A stretch of 64,000 nt of DNA from Salinicola aestuarinus (GTDB taxonomy: Bacteria > Pseudomonadota > Gammaproteobacteria > Pseudomonadales > Halomonadaceae). The DNA is taken from the NCBI RefSeq assembly GCF_003206645.1, contig NZ_PZJP01000005.1, positions 556,904 through 620,903 on the forward strand, given 5' to 3'. Below the pieces are notes generated by a model. The model saw nothing but the letters and a program-made list of their open reading frames with translations, was not told the DNA's origin and did not search any database. This document shows positions 11,958 to 22,700 of this stretch, one piece after another. The translations under genes and the position numbers were made by a program. Position 1 is the first letter of the stretch. Each line of letters begins with the position of its first letter.

Positions 11958-12061
11958 GGTCTGAACGTGATTCCTTGGCTGGTGGCGATCCGGCCGTGGA
12001 GTGGCGTGGCCGCGGGAAAGGGAGCGCGCGTGACCGCTCGGGGTCCCGAAATGATGCGGGC

Positions 12062-12090
12062 ATTATATGGACGCGGCTCAGCCGGGGCCA
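12062..12090 (-). promoter_or_regulatory. Candidate promoter of mrcA/ponA
   Basis: Perfect TATAAT (12062-12067) read on the minus strand, with a weak -35 TGGCCC at 17 bases (12085-12090). Gives a leader of about 100 bases to the ponA start. Confidence 0.45.
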
Positions 12091-12208
12091 GTTTCGCAGA
12101 GACCGCTTCCTGCAAGTTATGCGGAATAAATGTAACGAAATGTCTCAAGTCGACCGGTTCGAGGCCGTTAACCGATATCTGGGTTCTCGGCTTCAACGGG
12201 GTGGGACA

Positions 12209-13267
12209 GTGCTGCGTCTGAAAAGGTCCGCAAAGGGGTTGGTCGGGGTCGACATCACTTCCGCCACCGTCAAGCTCCTGGAACTCGGACGCCGCGGCGA
12301 TGGCTTTCGTATCGACAGCTATGCGGTGCGCCCGCTCACCGAAGGGGCCGTCATCGAGCGTCGCATCCGCGACCGCGCCGAGGTGGTCGATGCGCTGGGC
12401 CGCGCGCTCGAGCACGCCAGCCTGAAATCCCGCCAGGCCGTCGTCGCCGTGCCAAGCTCGGCGGCGATTACCCGCACGCTCACGCTGCCGGCGTCACTCA
12501 GTGACGACGACATTGAAGCGCGTATCCAGATGGAGTCCGAGAAGTACGTGCCGTTCCCGCTCAATGAAGTCGCTTTCGATTTTCAGCGGCTGGGGACCCG
12601 GGGCCGGTATGACGACCAGCAGGAGGTGCTGCTGGTCGCCTGTCGGATGCAGGATATCGAGACGCTTACCGCGACCCTTGAGGAAGCCGGGCTAGAGGTC
12701 GTCGCGGTGGACGTCGAGGGCTTCGCGCTGGAGCGGGTCTGGCGAGAGCTCGTGACCCAGATCAACGTGCCTGACGACAACGCCACTGCGCTCGTCGATA
12801 TCGGTGCCAACCTGTGTGCGTTCCACGTATTGAAGGCGGGGCGCATCGTCTATAGCCGTGACAATCTCTACGGCGGTCGCCAACTGACTGACGCCATCAG
12901 CAAGCGCTTCGGCATGAGCTTCGAGGAAGCCGGTCGGGCCAAGAAGCGTGGGGGGCTGCCCGACGCGTACGAGCAGCGAGTGCTGACCCCTTTCCTCGAT
13001 ACATTGATCCAGCACATTGGCCGTTCGCTACAGCTCTACTATACCGCCGCCGGGCAGGATGAGATCCGGCACATCATTCTCGCCGGTGGCTCGAGTGCGC
13101 TGCCGGGATTCGCCGAGCGTCTGCGCGCCCAGAGCGGGCTGGAGTCGATTCTCGCCAATCCTTTCGCCAGCATGCGCGTGCACTCTCGGGTCGACCGCGG
13201 CGCGCTCGCCGCCGACGCCCCGGCCATGCTCACCGCCTGCGGTCTCGCCATGCGGAGTCACCGATGA
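12209..13267 (+). CDS. pilM: PilM, cytoplasmic actin-like type IV pilus assembly protein (GTG start)
   Basis: FtsA/actin-fold ATPase that binds the N-terminal peptide of PilN and couples cytoplasmic motors to the alignment complex. 352 residues with a GTG start: VLRLKRSAKGLVGVDITS matches the usual PilM opening, and length equals the Pseudomonas protein (354). The open frame runs upstream to 11975 and contains an ATG at 12140, but those residues are not PilM-like. VDIGANL and AGGSSALPG are the phosphate and adenosine motifs of the actin fold. First gene of pilMNOPQ; stop overlaps pilN by ATGA. Confidence 0.93.
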   Translation: MLRLKRSAKGLVGVDITSATVKLLELGRRGDGFRIDSYAVRPLTEGAVIERRIRDRAEVVDALGRALEHASLKSRQAVVAVPSSAAITRTLTLPASLSDDDIEARIQMESEKYVPFPLNEVAFDFQRLGTRGRYDDQQEVLLVACRMQDIETLTATLEEAGLEVVAVDVEGFALERVWRELVTQINVPDDNATALVDIGANLCAFHVLKAGRIVYSRDNLYGGRQLTDAISKRFGMSFEEAGRAKKRGGLPDAYEQRVLTPFLDTLIQHIGRSLQLYYTAAGQDEIRHIILAGGSSALPGFAERLRAQSGLESILANPFASMRVHSRVDRGALAADAPAMLTACGLAMRSHR

Positions 13268-13941
13268 CACCGGCCGAGAGCAGGGCGTTTCGCAAGCCGG
13301 CCGACGCTCGTGGGAGTGCCGGTGTCTTGCCCGGGGCGTCGACCCTGGCCGACGCGACCCAGGCGCGGAAGGCCGGGATCACGATCAATCTACTGCCATG
13401 GCGCGAGCGACGTCGCGAGCAGCGCACGCGACGCTTCAAGCAGGCGATGTTGCTCACGCTGTTACTCGGCTTGCTGCTTGGCTGGGGAGTTGCCCAGCAC
13501 GAGAAGGCGCTACTGCGCGCGCAGCAGGCGAGGATGGCGATGATCGAGCGCCACACCGCGGTGCTGAGTCGAGACATCGAAGCGGTGCGCGACTTTCGTC
13601 GTCTGCGCGAGCGCATGCTCGCGCAGATCGAGCTGATCACCCAGCTCCAGGCCAGTCGGCCGCTGACCGTCCGCGTTGTCGACCAGCTCGCCGCCACGCT
13701 GGTCGACGGCGTGGTCTACACCGCACTCGAGCGCCGCGGGGCGCGGCTCGAGATCAGCGGCGTCGCCAGCGCCAATCGCCAGGTCTCGTCGCAGATGCGC
13801 GCACTCGCGCAGAGCCCGGTTTTCAGTACGCCGCTGCTCGCCAACGTCAAGTCCGGTGACGGGCCGAATGCCCCCAAGCAGTTTCATATGAGCGTCGACG
13901 AGCGGGCGTTGGGCGCGACGACCCTGGAGGCGACGCCATGA
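13264..13941 (+). CDS. pilN: PilN, inner-membrane alignment protein of type IV pili
   Basis: Bitopic protein that pairs with PilO and recruits PilM through its INLLPWRE motif. Here the motif begins near residue 41 because the ATG overlapping the pilM stop adds about 35 residues that most PilN proteins lack. Membrane helix about 62-80 (LLTLLLGLLLGWG), then a coiled coil and a ferredoxin-like periplasmic domain. 225 residues in total. A downstream GTG start cannot be excluded, but the ATGA coupling favours this one. Confidence 0.92.
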   Translation: MTPAESRAFRKPADARGSAGVLPGASTLADATQARKAGITINLLPWRERRREQRTRRFKQAMLLTLLLGLLLGWGVAQHEKALLRAQQARMAMIERHTAVLSRDIEAVRDFRRLRERMLAQIELITQLQASRPLTVRVVDQLAATLVDGVVYTALERRGARLEISGVASANRQVSSQMRALAQSPVFSTPLLANVKSGDGPNAPKQFHMSVDERALGATTLEATP

Positions 13942-14609
13942 GCCGTTTCGGCGACAGCGGCGCCCTCGCACGACTTGGGCGGGCCAGCCGTGAACAGTGG
14001 CGCCAGTTGCGTCAGGCGCCGCTTCGCGAGCTCGACGTCCGGGAGGCGGGCAGCTGGCCGCTGCTGCTGCAGGGTTTGATGGCACTCGTCCTGTTCACGG
14101 TCGTCGCCTGTGGCGTGCAGTGGTGGCTCGGGTCAGAGCCGAGAGAGGCTCACGCGCGCCTGGTTCGCGATGAGATGCAGGCGCTGGAGCGATTCGAGTC
14201 GCTCTCCTATCAGGCGATCAATCTGCCCGACATGCGGGCGCAACGCGACGAGCTGCAGGCGCGCATGGATCACGCGCTGGAGATGCTGCCGTCGGACGCC
14301 GAAGTGCCGGCGCTGCTCGACGCGATCAGCGATGCGGCCCGAGAGCATCAGCTCGACATCGACAGCATCAAGCTTCGGCCCGCCGTGGCGCAGACGTTCT
14401 ATTACGAGCAGCCGTTCGATATCCAGGTGCAGGGCAGCTATCACGCCATCGCCGCTTTCCTGGCCGACGTGGCGGCGATGCCGCGCATCGTCACGCTTCA
14501 CGACTTTACCCTCGCGCCACAGGGTGATCGTCTGAGTCTGGTCATGCTCGCGAAGACCTACCGCTACCGCGACGATGCCGACACCGATTCCGCCGGCGGT
14601 GTGCCATGA
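13938..14609 (+). CDS. pilO: PilO, inner-membrane alignment protein of type IV pili
   Basis: 223 residues. Membrane helix about 36-58 (LLLQGLMALVLFTVVACGV), then a coiled coil rich in Glu/Arg and a C-terminal periplasmic ferredoxin-like domain (PFDIQVQGSYHAIAAFL is typical PilO). It dimerises with PilN and contacts PilP. Start overlaps the pilN stop by ATGA. Confidence 0.93.
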   Translation: MSRFGDSGALARLGRASREQWRQLRQAPLRELDVREAGSWPLLLQGLMALVLFTVVACGVQWWLGSEPREAHARLVRDEMQALERFESLSYQAINLPDMRAQRDELQARMDHALEMLPSDAEVPALLDAISDAAREHQLDIDSIKLRPAVAQTFYYEQPFDIQVQGSYHAIAAFLADVAAMPRIVTLHDFTLAPQGDRLSLVMLAKTYRYRDDADTDSAGGVP

Positions 14610-15172
14610 GTCGCTCGCGGCCGCTCGCGCTGGCGACGCTGCTCGGGCTCACGCTCGGCGGCTGTGCCGATGCCGATCTCGGCGCGCTCGAGTCACACCT
14701 CGATGCCCTGCGCCATGCGCCCCAGGGTCAGATTGCCGAGCTCCCCGAGATGCCGTCCTTCGAGGCGGTCGACTATCGCCAGCGCGAGCGGCGCAGCCCC
14801 TTCGTTGCCGACGTTGCCGCCTCCAGGGAGAGTGCCACCGAAGCGGCGCCGCTGCCGGACGCCGCTCGGGCGAGTCAGCCGCTGGAGGCGTTCGATCTCG
14901 AGAGTCTCGAGCTGGTGGGCACGCTCAGCGTCGGCGGTCGTGATTCGGGTCTGATTCGGTCGCCGGAGGGCCGTGTGCATCGCCTCTTCGTTGGGGACTA
15001 CCTCGGGCGAGACGACGGCCAGGTCGTCGCGGTCGGCGAGCGCAAGCTGTCGCTCGTGGAGACCGTGCGCGACGCCCAGGGGCACTGGATGGAGCGGCCT
15101 CGCCAACTACTGATGACACCACGCGACACCGACGGCGACGCCGGCGGCGGTCGAGAGAGGAGCAGTCGATGA
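14606..15172 (+). CDS. pilP: PilP, inner-membrane lipoprotein of the pilus alignment complex
   Basis: 188 residues. Signal peptide with lipobox LGGC (Cys20). The following region is flexible; the C-terminal HR/beta domain (LESLELVGTLSVGG, VGDYLG) binds the N0 domain of PilQ and so bridges the inner and outer membranes. ATGA overlaps with pilO and pilQ on both sides. Confidence 0.93.
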   Translation: MSRSRPLALATLLGLTLGGCADADLGALESHLDALRHAPQGQIAELPEMPSFEAVDYRQRERRSPFVADVAASRESATEAAPLPDAARASQPLEAFDLESLELVGTLSVGGRDSGLIRSPEGRVHRLFVGDYLGRDDGQVVAVGERKLSLVETVRDAQGHWMERPRQLLMTPRDTDGDAGGGRERSSR

Positions 15173-17328
15173 CAGTGATACGTTCTCCCATCGCCTGGCT
15201 GTTGGCGCTGGCGCTCTGGGGTGTCGCGCCGCTCGTCTGGGCAGCACCGACGCTGACGGCGATGGCGTTCACCGATCGCGGCAGTCAGGGGCTTGATGTC
15301 GGACTCGACTTCGTCGGCGGGCTACCGGAGATTCGCGGCTATCGCACCGACGCTCCGCCGCGGCTGGTCCTCGATCTGGCCGGGACGCGTAGCGGCCTCG
15401 CCGAACCGCGATTCGCCGTCGACACCGGCGGCGTCGAGTCGGTCCGCGTACTCGGCGCCGGGGCGCGGACGCGGTTGGTCTTCGCGCTCGCCGCCGCCAG
15501 CGACTACCGACTGGAGCGCGGCGACAGTCGGGTCATCGTGCATATCGGTGGCGACGCCTCCCGCCGCGAAACGGCGCAGCGCAGTCAGCCACCGACATCG
15601 TTTCTGGCGGCAGCCGCCATCGGCGAGTCAGTCGATGCCTCCGGGCGCGGCGCGTCGTTGCTGGCGCAGGGGCGCGATCTCACGACCGGCGAGCCACGCG
15701 TGGGTTCGATCGACTTTCGGCGTGGCGAAGGCGGTGTCGGTCAGCTGGTGCTTGGGCTCGACCGCCCCGGCGTTGCCGCGGAAGTGAGCGGTCGCGGGCG
15801 GGATATCACGCTGACTCTGCCGGGCGTGACGCTGCCCGACGAGCAGTACCAGGCGCTCGATGTCAGCGACTTCGGTACGCCGGTCCAGCGTATCGTTCCC
15901 CGTCGCCGGGCCGATGGCGTGAGCTTCGATATTCGCTCGACAGACGACGTCGAGCCGCTGGTCACGCAGAGCGGACGCAGGCTTAGCGTGGAGCTGGCGC
16001 CTGTCGGCAGCATTCAGCGCCCGCAGCAGGAAGCGGGGCCGAGCTATACGGGGCAGCGCATTACGCTCGATTTTCAGGATATCGCGGTCCGCGACGTGCT
16101 CTCCATCATCGCGGATGTCTCGGGGCTCAATGTGGTCGCCAGCGATAGCGTGCAGGGGAGTGTGACGCTCAACCTGGTCGACGTGCCCTGGGATCAGGCA
16201 TTGGATCTGGTCCTTCAGAGCCGGGGGCTGGCATCGCGCCGCAATGGCGAGGTGATGATGGTCGCTCCGGCGGGAGAGCTTGCGAGCCTGCAGCGCCAGA
16301 CCCTCGAAAACCGTGAGCAGTCCGAGCAGTTGGCGCCGCTCGCCACTGAGTTTCTCCAGGTCCGCTACGCCAAGGCCGAGGACCTCGCCGCGCTGTTGCG
16401 CGGCGGCGAGGGTGTGGGGCTGATGTCGGAGCGGGGCCGGGCGGCGGTCGATCCGCGCACCAATACCCTGATCCTGCAGGATACCCGCGAGCAGCTCGAA
16501 GCGATCCGGCGGACGCTCGACCAGCTGGACGTGCCGGTCAAGCAGGTGCAGATCGAAGCGCGCATCGTCATCGCCCGTGACAGCGCCGCCCGTGAACTCG
16601 GCGTCAACTGGGGCGTCTCCGCTGCGGCCGGTCGTCACTTCGACCTTGGCAATCGCCCGCGGGGTAGCGGCAGCGGTGCCGCCAATGGTGACCCGGCGTC
16701 AGTGCCCACGACATCGGACGATCCGGCGCCCTACGGGGGTGGGCTGGCGGTGGATCTGGGCAACGCGATCAATCCCGCCAGCGCCTTCAGTTTCGGCTAT
16801 CTCTCCGGTGACGTGCTGATCGATCTGGAACTGCGCGCGCTGGAGAGCGAGGGCAAGAGTCAGACGATCTCGCAGCCCAAGGTGATCACCGCCAATCAGC
16901 GCACCGCGGTGATCAAGCAGGGGCAGGAGGTGCCCTATCAGGAAGCCTCCTCCAGCGGCGCGACCACCACTGAGTTCAAGGAGGCGGTGCTGTCGCTGGA
17001 GGTGACGCCGCAGATCACCCCGGACGACCGGATTATCATGGATCTGCGCATCAACAATGACGATATCTCTGACACGCGATTCGATGGTGCGCCGGCGATC
17101 GATACCAACGAAATCGAGACCCAGGTGCTGGTCGAAAACGGCGAAACCGTGGTGCTGGGCGGCATTCTGACCTCCGAACAGCTGCGCACGCTGTTCAAGA
17201 CGCCGTGGCTTGGGGACCTGCCGCTGATCGGCAATCTGTTCCGCTATACCCAGGAAAGCAACGAAAAGGTAGAATTGCTGGTATTCATTACGCCCAAGAT
17301 CATCGAGGACGGACTGGCCATTCGCTAA
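15169..17328 (+). CDS. pilQ: PilQ, outer-membrane secretin of type IV pili
   Basis: 719 residues. Signal peptide to about residue 25 (APLVWAA), one or two AMIN domains that bind peptidoglycan, STN/N0 near 295 ([20 protein letters not shown]), an N1/KH domain with the typical [13 protein letters not shown] strand, and the secretin pore ([38 protein letters not shown]). It is the gate for the pilus fibre. The stop codon overlaps the aroK start by one base (TAATG). Confidence 0.96.
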   Translation: MTVIRSPIAWLLALALWGVAPLVWAAPTLTAMAFTDRGSQGLDVGLDFVGGLPEIRGYRTDAPPRLVLDLAGTRSGLAEPRFAVDTGGVESVRVLGAGARTRLVFALAAASDYRLERGDSRVIVHIGGDASRRETAQRSQPPTSFLAAAAIGESVDASGRGASLLAQGRDLTTGEPRVGSIDFRRGEGGVGQLVLGLDRPGVAAEVSGRGRDITLTLPGVTLPDEQYQALDVSDFGTPVQRIVPRRRADGVSFDIRSTDDVEPLVTQSGRRLSVELAPVGSIQRPQQEAGPSYTGQRITLDFQDIAVRDVLSIIADVSGLNVVASDSVQGSVTLNLVDVPWDQALDLVLQSRGLASRRNGEVMMVAPAGELASLQRQTLENREQSEQLAPLATEFLQVRYAKAEDLAALLRGGEGVGLMSERGRAAVDPRTNTLILQDTREQLEAIRRTLDQLDVPVKQVQIEARIVIARDSAARELGVNWGVSAAAGRHFDLGNRPRGSGSGAANGDPASVPTTSDDPAPYGGGLAVDLGNAINPASAFSFGYLSGDVLIDLELRALESEGKSQTISQPKVITANQRTAVIKQGQEVPYQEASSSGATTTEFKEAVLSLEVTPQITPDDRIIMDLRINNDDISDTRFDGAPAIDTNEIETQVLVENGETVVLGGILTSEQLRTLFKTPWLGDLPLIGNLFRYTQESNEKVELLVFITPKIIEDGLAIR

Positions 17329-17888
17329 TGCGCTCGCTCCCCAATCTATTTCTCGTCGGTCCCATGGGGGCTGGCAAAAGCACGATCGGCCGCCTTTTGG
17401 CGGCCGAATTGCAGCGCGACTTCCTGGATAGCGACCATCAGATCGAGGCGCGATGCGGGGCGAATATCCCGTGGATTTTTGACGTCGAGGGGGAGGTGGG
17501 CTTCCGCGATCGTGAGACGGCGATGCTCGACGAGCTGAGTCGGCGCGACGAGATCGTCATGGCGACCGGCGGTGGCGCCATCATGCGCGAGGTCAACCGG
17601 GCGCTGCTGCGCGAACGTGGCATTGTGGTCTATCTCGCGACCACGGTGGAGCAGCAGATTCGCCGCACGGCGCGCGATCGTAACCGTCCGCTTTTGCAGA
17701 ACGCCAATCCCGAGCAGGTCCTGCGCGATCTCTTCGCCATTCGCGATCCGCTCTACCGCGATACGGCAGATCTCATCATCCGTACCGATCGGCGCAGCCC
17801 GCGCAGCGTCGTCGCCGATATCGTTCGCCGTGCCACACGACTTCACGAGCCGCTGGCGGTCAAGGCAACGCTCTACCACTCAAGGTAA
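17328..17888 (+). CDS. aroK: Shikimate kinase I
   Basis: Phosphorylates shikimate at O3 with ATP (186 aa). Walker [10 protein letters not shown] at residues 11-19, shikimate-binding DSDHQIE and ETAMLDEL, and the GGGAI motif. It starts in TAATG overlap with pilQ, so translation is coupled; pilQ-aroK-aroB is also the Pseudomonas order. Confidence 0.97.
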   Translation: MRSLPNLFLVGPMGAGKSTIGRLLAAELQRDFLDSDHQIEARCGANIPWIFDVEGEVGFRDRETAMLDELSRRDEIVMATGGGAIMREVNRALLRERGIVVYLATTVEQQIRRTARDRNRPLLQNANPEQVLRDLFAIRDPLYRDTADLIIRTDRRSPRSVVADIVRRATRLHEPLAVKATLYHSR

Positions 17889-17895
17889 TTTGTTC

Positions 17896-19023
17896 ATGTC
17901 ATCCGCAACCTCGCCTGCCGCGTCCCCGCGATCCGCGACCACGCTGACTGTTTCGCTGGGCGAGCGCAGCTATCCCATCTATATCGGCGCCGGTCTGCTG
18001 GGCGACCGCGAGCGGCTGGTGGGGCATCTCGCCGGGCGTCAGGTGATGATCGTCACCAACGAGACCGTCGCGCCACACTATCTCGAATCGCTCAAGGCCA
18101 CGCTGGCCGGCGCCGATCTCGACGTGCGCGAGGTGATCCTTCCTGACGGCGAGTCGACCAAGACGATCGCCTCTGTCGAGCGGATCTGGGATGCGCTGCT
18201 GGCGGCAGGGTTCAATCGCCGCTGCACGCTGATCGCCCTCGGTGGCGGCGTCATCGGTGACATGGCGGGATATGCAGCGGCAAGCTACCAGCGTGGCGTC
18301 GCCTTTATTCAGGTCCCAACCACGCTACTGTCACAGGTCGACTCCTCCGTGGGCGGCAAGACCGGCGTCAATCATCCCCGTGGCAAGAACATGATCGGCG
18401 CCTTCTGGCAGCCGAAAGCGGTGATCATCGACACCGAGACTTTGGCGACGCTGCCGCCGCGAGAGTTCTCCGCAGGCCTGGCCGAGGTGGTGAAGTACGG
18501 CTTTATCCGCGACGCCGAGTTTCTGGCCTGGCTGGAAGGTCACGTCGAGTCGCTGCGCGGGTTGGATGACGAATCGATCGTCCACGCCATTCGGCGCAGC
18601 TGCGAAATCAAGGCAGAGGTTGTTGCTGAGGACGAGACCGAGCAGGGCGTGCGTGCGTTGCTCAACCTCGGCCATACCTTCGGGCACGCCATTGAGGCGC
18701 ATCAGGGCTACGGCAACTGGCTTCACGGTGAGGCGGTAGCGGCGGGGACGCTGATGGCGGCCTGTCTCTCCGAGCGCCGCGGCTGGCTCGATGCGACGGA
18801 TGTCGCGCGTGTGCAGGCGCTGCTCCAGGCAGCCGGTCTCCCCGTCGTGGCGCCCGCCGGCATGACGGTGGAGGATTTTCTGGCCCGGATGCGTCTGGAC
18901 AAGAAAAACGTCGATGCTCGTCTGCGATTGATCCTCCTCGAGTCGCTGGGGCGCGCCGTCATCCGCGATGACACGCCGAGCGAGATGCTCGAAGCCCTGA
19001 TTCGCGATTTTCCTCGCGACTGA
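17896..19023 (+). CDS. aroB: 3-dehydroquinate synthase
   Basis: NAD- and metal-dependent cyclisation of DAHP, second step of the shikimate pathway (375 aa; E. coli 362). Signature [28 protein letters not shown], and metal-binding Glu/His residues in [18 protein letters not shown] and HGEAVAAG. Start MSSATSPA follows AAGGTAA; about ten N-terminal residues are extra. Seven bases after aroK. Confidence 0.96.
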   Translation: MSSATSPAASPRSATTLTVSLGERSYPIYIGAGLLGDRERLVGHLAGRQVMIVTNETVAPHYLESLKATLAGADLDVREVILPDGESTKTIASVERIWDALLAAGFNRRCTLIALGGGVIGDMAGYAAASYQRGVAFIQVPTTLLSQVDSSVGGKTGVNHPRGKNMIGAFWQPKAVIIDTETLATLPPREFSAGLAEVVKYGFIRDAEFLAWLEGHVESLRGLDDESIVHAIRRSCEIKAEVVAEDETEQGVRALLNLGHTFGHAIEAHQGYGNWLHGEAVAAGTLMAACLSERRGWLDATDVARVQALLQAAGLPVVAPAGMTVEDFLARMRLDKKNVDARLRLILLESLGRAVIRDDTPSEMLEALIRDFPRD

Positions 19024-19189
19024 TCGTCGCTCACGACCGGCGTCCTGGGCCGCTGGCCCCCGTTTGGGCGTCGTGCTGATTCGCGGCCGAGTGCCTCTCG
19101 CCGGGTGATCGCCCGGCGGTCACTGTCGGTCGAGACTTTCTCCCGTCTCTCTTTCCTCACTCTTCACTCCCCATTTTCCACTCCTCGCT

Positions 19190-19276
19190 GCTCTTTCGTC
19201 ATCGTGCCGGCGCGTCCTGTCGGCGCGGTGCGCGGCCGTGGGCATGCCTCGCGGCTCTTTCGTCATCGTGCCGGCG
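19190..19276. repeat. 23-base direct repeat, two copies
   Basis: Identical 23-base copies at 19190-19212 and 19254-19276, 64 bases apart, each beginning GCTCTTTCGTCATCG. Not part of a gene. Confidence 0.85.
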
Positions 19277-19390
19277 GTGCGCAGTCGGCGGAGGTCTTTG
19301 CGTGCTGTCGGCTCATTATTCTTTTATTGGCATGTTCCATGTCGGATCGGCATGGGTGCGAGATACCGAGTACGGGGCGAGGTGTCGACA

Positions 19391-19406
19391 TTAGACTTTG
19401 GTCTAA
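19391..19406. promoter_or_regulatory. Inverted repeat TTAGAC-N4-GTCTAA upstream of gltB
   Basis: Perfect 6-bp arms (19391-19396 and 19401-19406), 313 bases before gltB. Size and symmetry suit a dimeric regulator. No regulator is identified. Confidence 0.3.
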
Positions 19407-19638
19407 GGTCGCCTCTTAACCACTTGAGATGACAGGTAATTTTGCGAGCGCTTGATATAAGTTGCCGATTTGTAATGGAAATGCCCGGGGTAACGGGGGG
19501 CTGAGAGATTGCGCCACCGAGCCGGACTGGCTATTCTGGCCGACCTTTTTGCGAATCAACGTGATCGCGACAGAGCGTCCTGAGGCGCCAAAATACGCCA
19601 GTGACCGGTGACGGTAATAATAAAAAACCCTCCAGTAT

Positions 19639-19657
19639 ATTTGGTGATCGACCAAAT
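19639..19657. promoter_or_regulatory. Inverted repeat ATTTGGT-N5-ACCAAAT close to gltB
   Basis: Perfect 7-bp arms around GATCG, 62 bases before the gltB start and just after an AT-rich TAATAATAAAAAA stretch that could hold the -10 region. Candidate operator for nitrogen- or leucine-responsive control of gltBD; the regulator is unknown. Confidence 0.35.
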
Positions 19658-19718
19658 GCAAGCCCCATGGCCCCAGGTCAGGTGCTCGGTTTTTGAACAA
19701 GCTTTGTGAGGCACGCCC

Positions 19719-22700
19719 ATGATGAGAGGTCTTCACCAGCCCGGGGAGTTCCGCGATAACTGCGGCTTCGGGTTGATTGCACACATGGAGGGGCAGGCCA
19801 GTCACGATCTGCTCGAGACGGCGATCGAATCGCTGACGTGCATGACGCACCGCGGCGGTATCGCTGCCGATGGCAAGACGGGTGACGGCTGCGGTCTGCT
19901 GCTGAAGATGCCCACGGCGTTCATGCGCGACATCGCGCAAGAAGCGCTCGGCGCCGAGCTCGGCGAGCGCTTTGCCGTCGGCGTGGTGTTCTTTCCCGAT
20001 GACGATGCGCTGGAAACCGAAGCGCGCAAGACGGTAGAAAACGAGCTCGCGGCGCGCGGTCTCGAGGTGCGCGGTTGGCGAGACGTACCGACCGACCCCA
20101 GCGTCTGCGGACCGATGGCACTCGACTGCCTGCCGCGAATCCGTCAGGTCTTCGTCGAGGGCGACGCCGAGCAGTCGGATGCCGATTTCAACGTTCAGCT
20201 CTTCATGGCGCGTCGCCGGGCGGAGGAGACGCTGCGGCACGAAGAGAACTTCTACATCTGTTCGCTCTCCTCGAAGGTGGTCTCGTACAAGGGCTTGATG
20301 ATGCCCGCCGACCTGCCGACCTTCTACCAGGATCTCGGCGACGAGCGTCTCGAGACGGCGATCTGCGTCTTCCACCAGCGCTTCTCGACCAATACCGCAC
20401 CGCGCTGGCCGCTGGCGCAGCCGTTTCGCTTCATGGCGCACAACGGCGAGATCAATACCATCGAGGCCAACCGCAGCTGGGCCAACGCGCGCAAGGCCAA
20501 CTTCGTCAGCGAACTGCTGCCGGACGTTGACGGTCTCGAGGAGATCGTCAACACCAGCGGTTCCGACTCCTCCAGCATGGACAACATGCTGGAGGTGCTG
20601 CTGACCGGGGGCATGGAGCTCTACAACGCGGTGCGCATGATGGTGCCGCCGGCGTGGCAGAACGTCGAGACCATGGATGGCGATCTGCGCGCCTTCTACG
20701 AATACAATTCCATGCACATGGAGGCGTGGGACGGCCCCGCCGGCATCGTCATGACCGAAGGCCGGCATGCGCTCTGCATGCTCGACCGCAACGGCTTGCG
20801 CCCGGCGCGTTGGGTGATCACCGACAACGGCTATATCACGCTCTCCTCGGAAGTCGGCGTCTGGGACTATGCGCCGGAGTCGGTGGTCGCCAAGGGGCGC
20901 GTCGGGCCGGGGCAGATTCTGGCCGTCGACACCGAAACCGGTGAAGTGCTGCACACGGATGACATTGATCAGCGGCTCAAGTCGCAGTATCCGTATCGTC
21001 GCTGGCTCAAGGATCATGCGCACTATCTGGAGTCCGCGCTCACCGAGCTGGCGCGTTTCCAGCCGATGGATGCCGACGAGCTCGACGTCTATCAGAAGAT
21101 GTACTCGGTGACGTTCGAGGAGCGCGACCAGCTACTGCGCCCGCTCGCCGAGAGCGGCCAGGAAGCCGTGGGTTCGATGGGCGACGATACGCCGATGGCG
21201 GTGCTCTCGCGCCAGAACCGTCTGCTCACCGACTTCTTCCGTCAGAAGTTTGCTCAGGTCACCAATCCGCCGATCGATCCGCTGCGCGAGGCGATCGTGA
21301 TGTCGCTGGAGACCTGCATGGGCTCCGAGCTCAACGTCTTCAAGGCGACCTCCGAGCACGCCAATCGCCTGATCCTGACCACGCCGGTGCTCTCGCCGCG
21401 CAAGTTCACCGCGCTGCTGGGCCGAGACGATCCGGCGTTCGCCTCGCATCACCTGCCCCTGCATTACGATCCGGAGACCACCTCGCTTCAGCAGGCGCTC
21501 AAGGTTCTCTGCCATGACGCCGAGCAGGCCGCCCGCGACGGCAAGGTGATTCTGGTGCTGTCGGATGCCGAGCTTGAGAAGGGCAAACAGCCGATCCAGG
21601 CGCTGCTGGCCACGGGCGCGGTACACCACCACCTGGCGAAGCTGGCGCTGCGGCCGAAGGTCAATCTGGTCGTGGAGACCGGCTATGCCCGTGATGCTCA
21701 CCAGATGGCGGTCTTCTTCGGCGTCGGGGCCACCGCGGTCTACCCCTATCTCGCCTATCAGGTGATGGCGGACATGCACCGCACCGGCGAGCTGGTGGGC
21801 AACCCGGCGGACGCCCGCGAGAACTATCGCAAGGGCATGCAGAAAGGGCTGTTCAAGATCCTCTCCAAGATGGGGATCTCGCAGATCTCCTCCTACCGTG
21901 GCTCGCAGCTTTTCGAGGCCGTGGGGCTTGGCGGCGAGGTGATGGCGATGTGTTTCGACGGCATGAAGTCGCGCATCGAGGGGGCCGGCTTCAGCGAGCT
22001 GCAGATGCAGCAGGCGCTGGCCGCGCGCGATGCCTGGGTGTCGCGCAAGGAGATCAAGCAGGGCGGACTGATCAAGTACGTCCATGGCCATGAGTTCCAC
22101 GCCTACAACCCGGACGTGGTGATGCTGCTTCAGCAGGCGGTGCAGCAGGGCGATTACACCAAATGGAAAGCGTTCGCACGGCTGGTCAATGAGCGTCCGG
22201 TGGCGACCATTCGCGACCTGCTCGCGCTCAAGCCGGCTCCCGAGCCGCTGCCGCTGGAGGAGGTCGAGCCGGTCGAGAACCTGCTGCCGCGCTTCGACAG
22301 CGCCGGCATGTCCCTGGGCGCGCTGTCGCCGGAAGCCCACGAGGCGCTGGCGCAGGCGATGAACGAGACCGGGGGGCGCTCGAACTCCGGGGAGGGCGGC
22401 GAGGACCCGGTGCGCTACGGCACCATCCGCTCCTCCAAGATCAAGCAGATCGCGTCGGGCCGCTTTGGCGTGACGCCGGCCTATCTCGCCAACGCCGAGG
22501 TGCTGCAGATCAAGGTCGCGCAGGGCGCCAAGCCCGGCGAGGGCGGTCAGCTTCCCGGCGGCAAGGTCAACGAGACCATCGCCCGGCTGCGCTATGCGGT
22601 CCCCGGGGTGACGCTGATCTCGCCGCCGCCGCACCACGATATCTACTCGATCGAGGATCTGGCGCAGCTGATCTTCGATCTCAAGCAGGTCAATCCGACC

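Larger units (their letters stand above)
19024..19718. other. 695-base gene-free region between aroB and gltB
   Basis: No ORF here looks like a protein family. In Pseudomonas a SPOR/DamX-type gene occupies this place; I see no remnant. The left half is pyrimidine-rich and holds a 23-base direct repeat. The right half is AT-richer than its surroundings and contains two inverted repeats and probably the gltB promoter. Confidence 0.7.

Noticed and set aside
19105..19419. Short plus-strand ORF between aroB and gltB
   Set aside because: Contains the direct repeat, no RBS and low-complexity arginine/serine composition.
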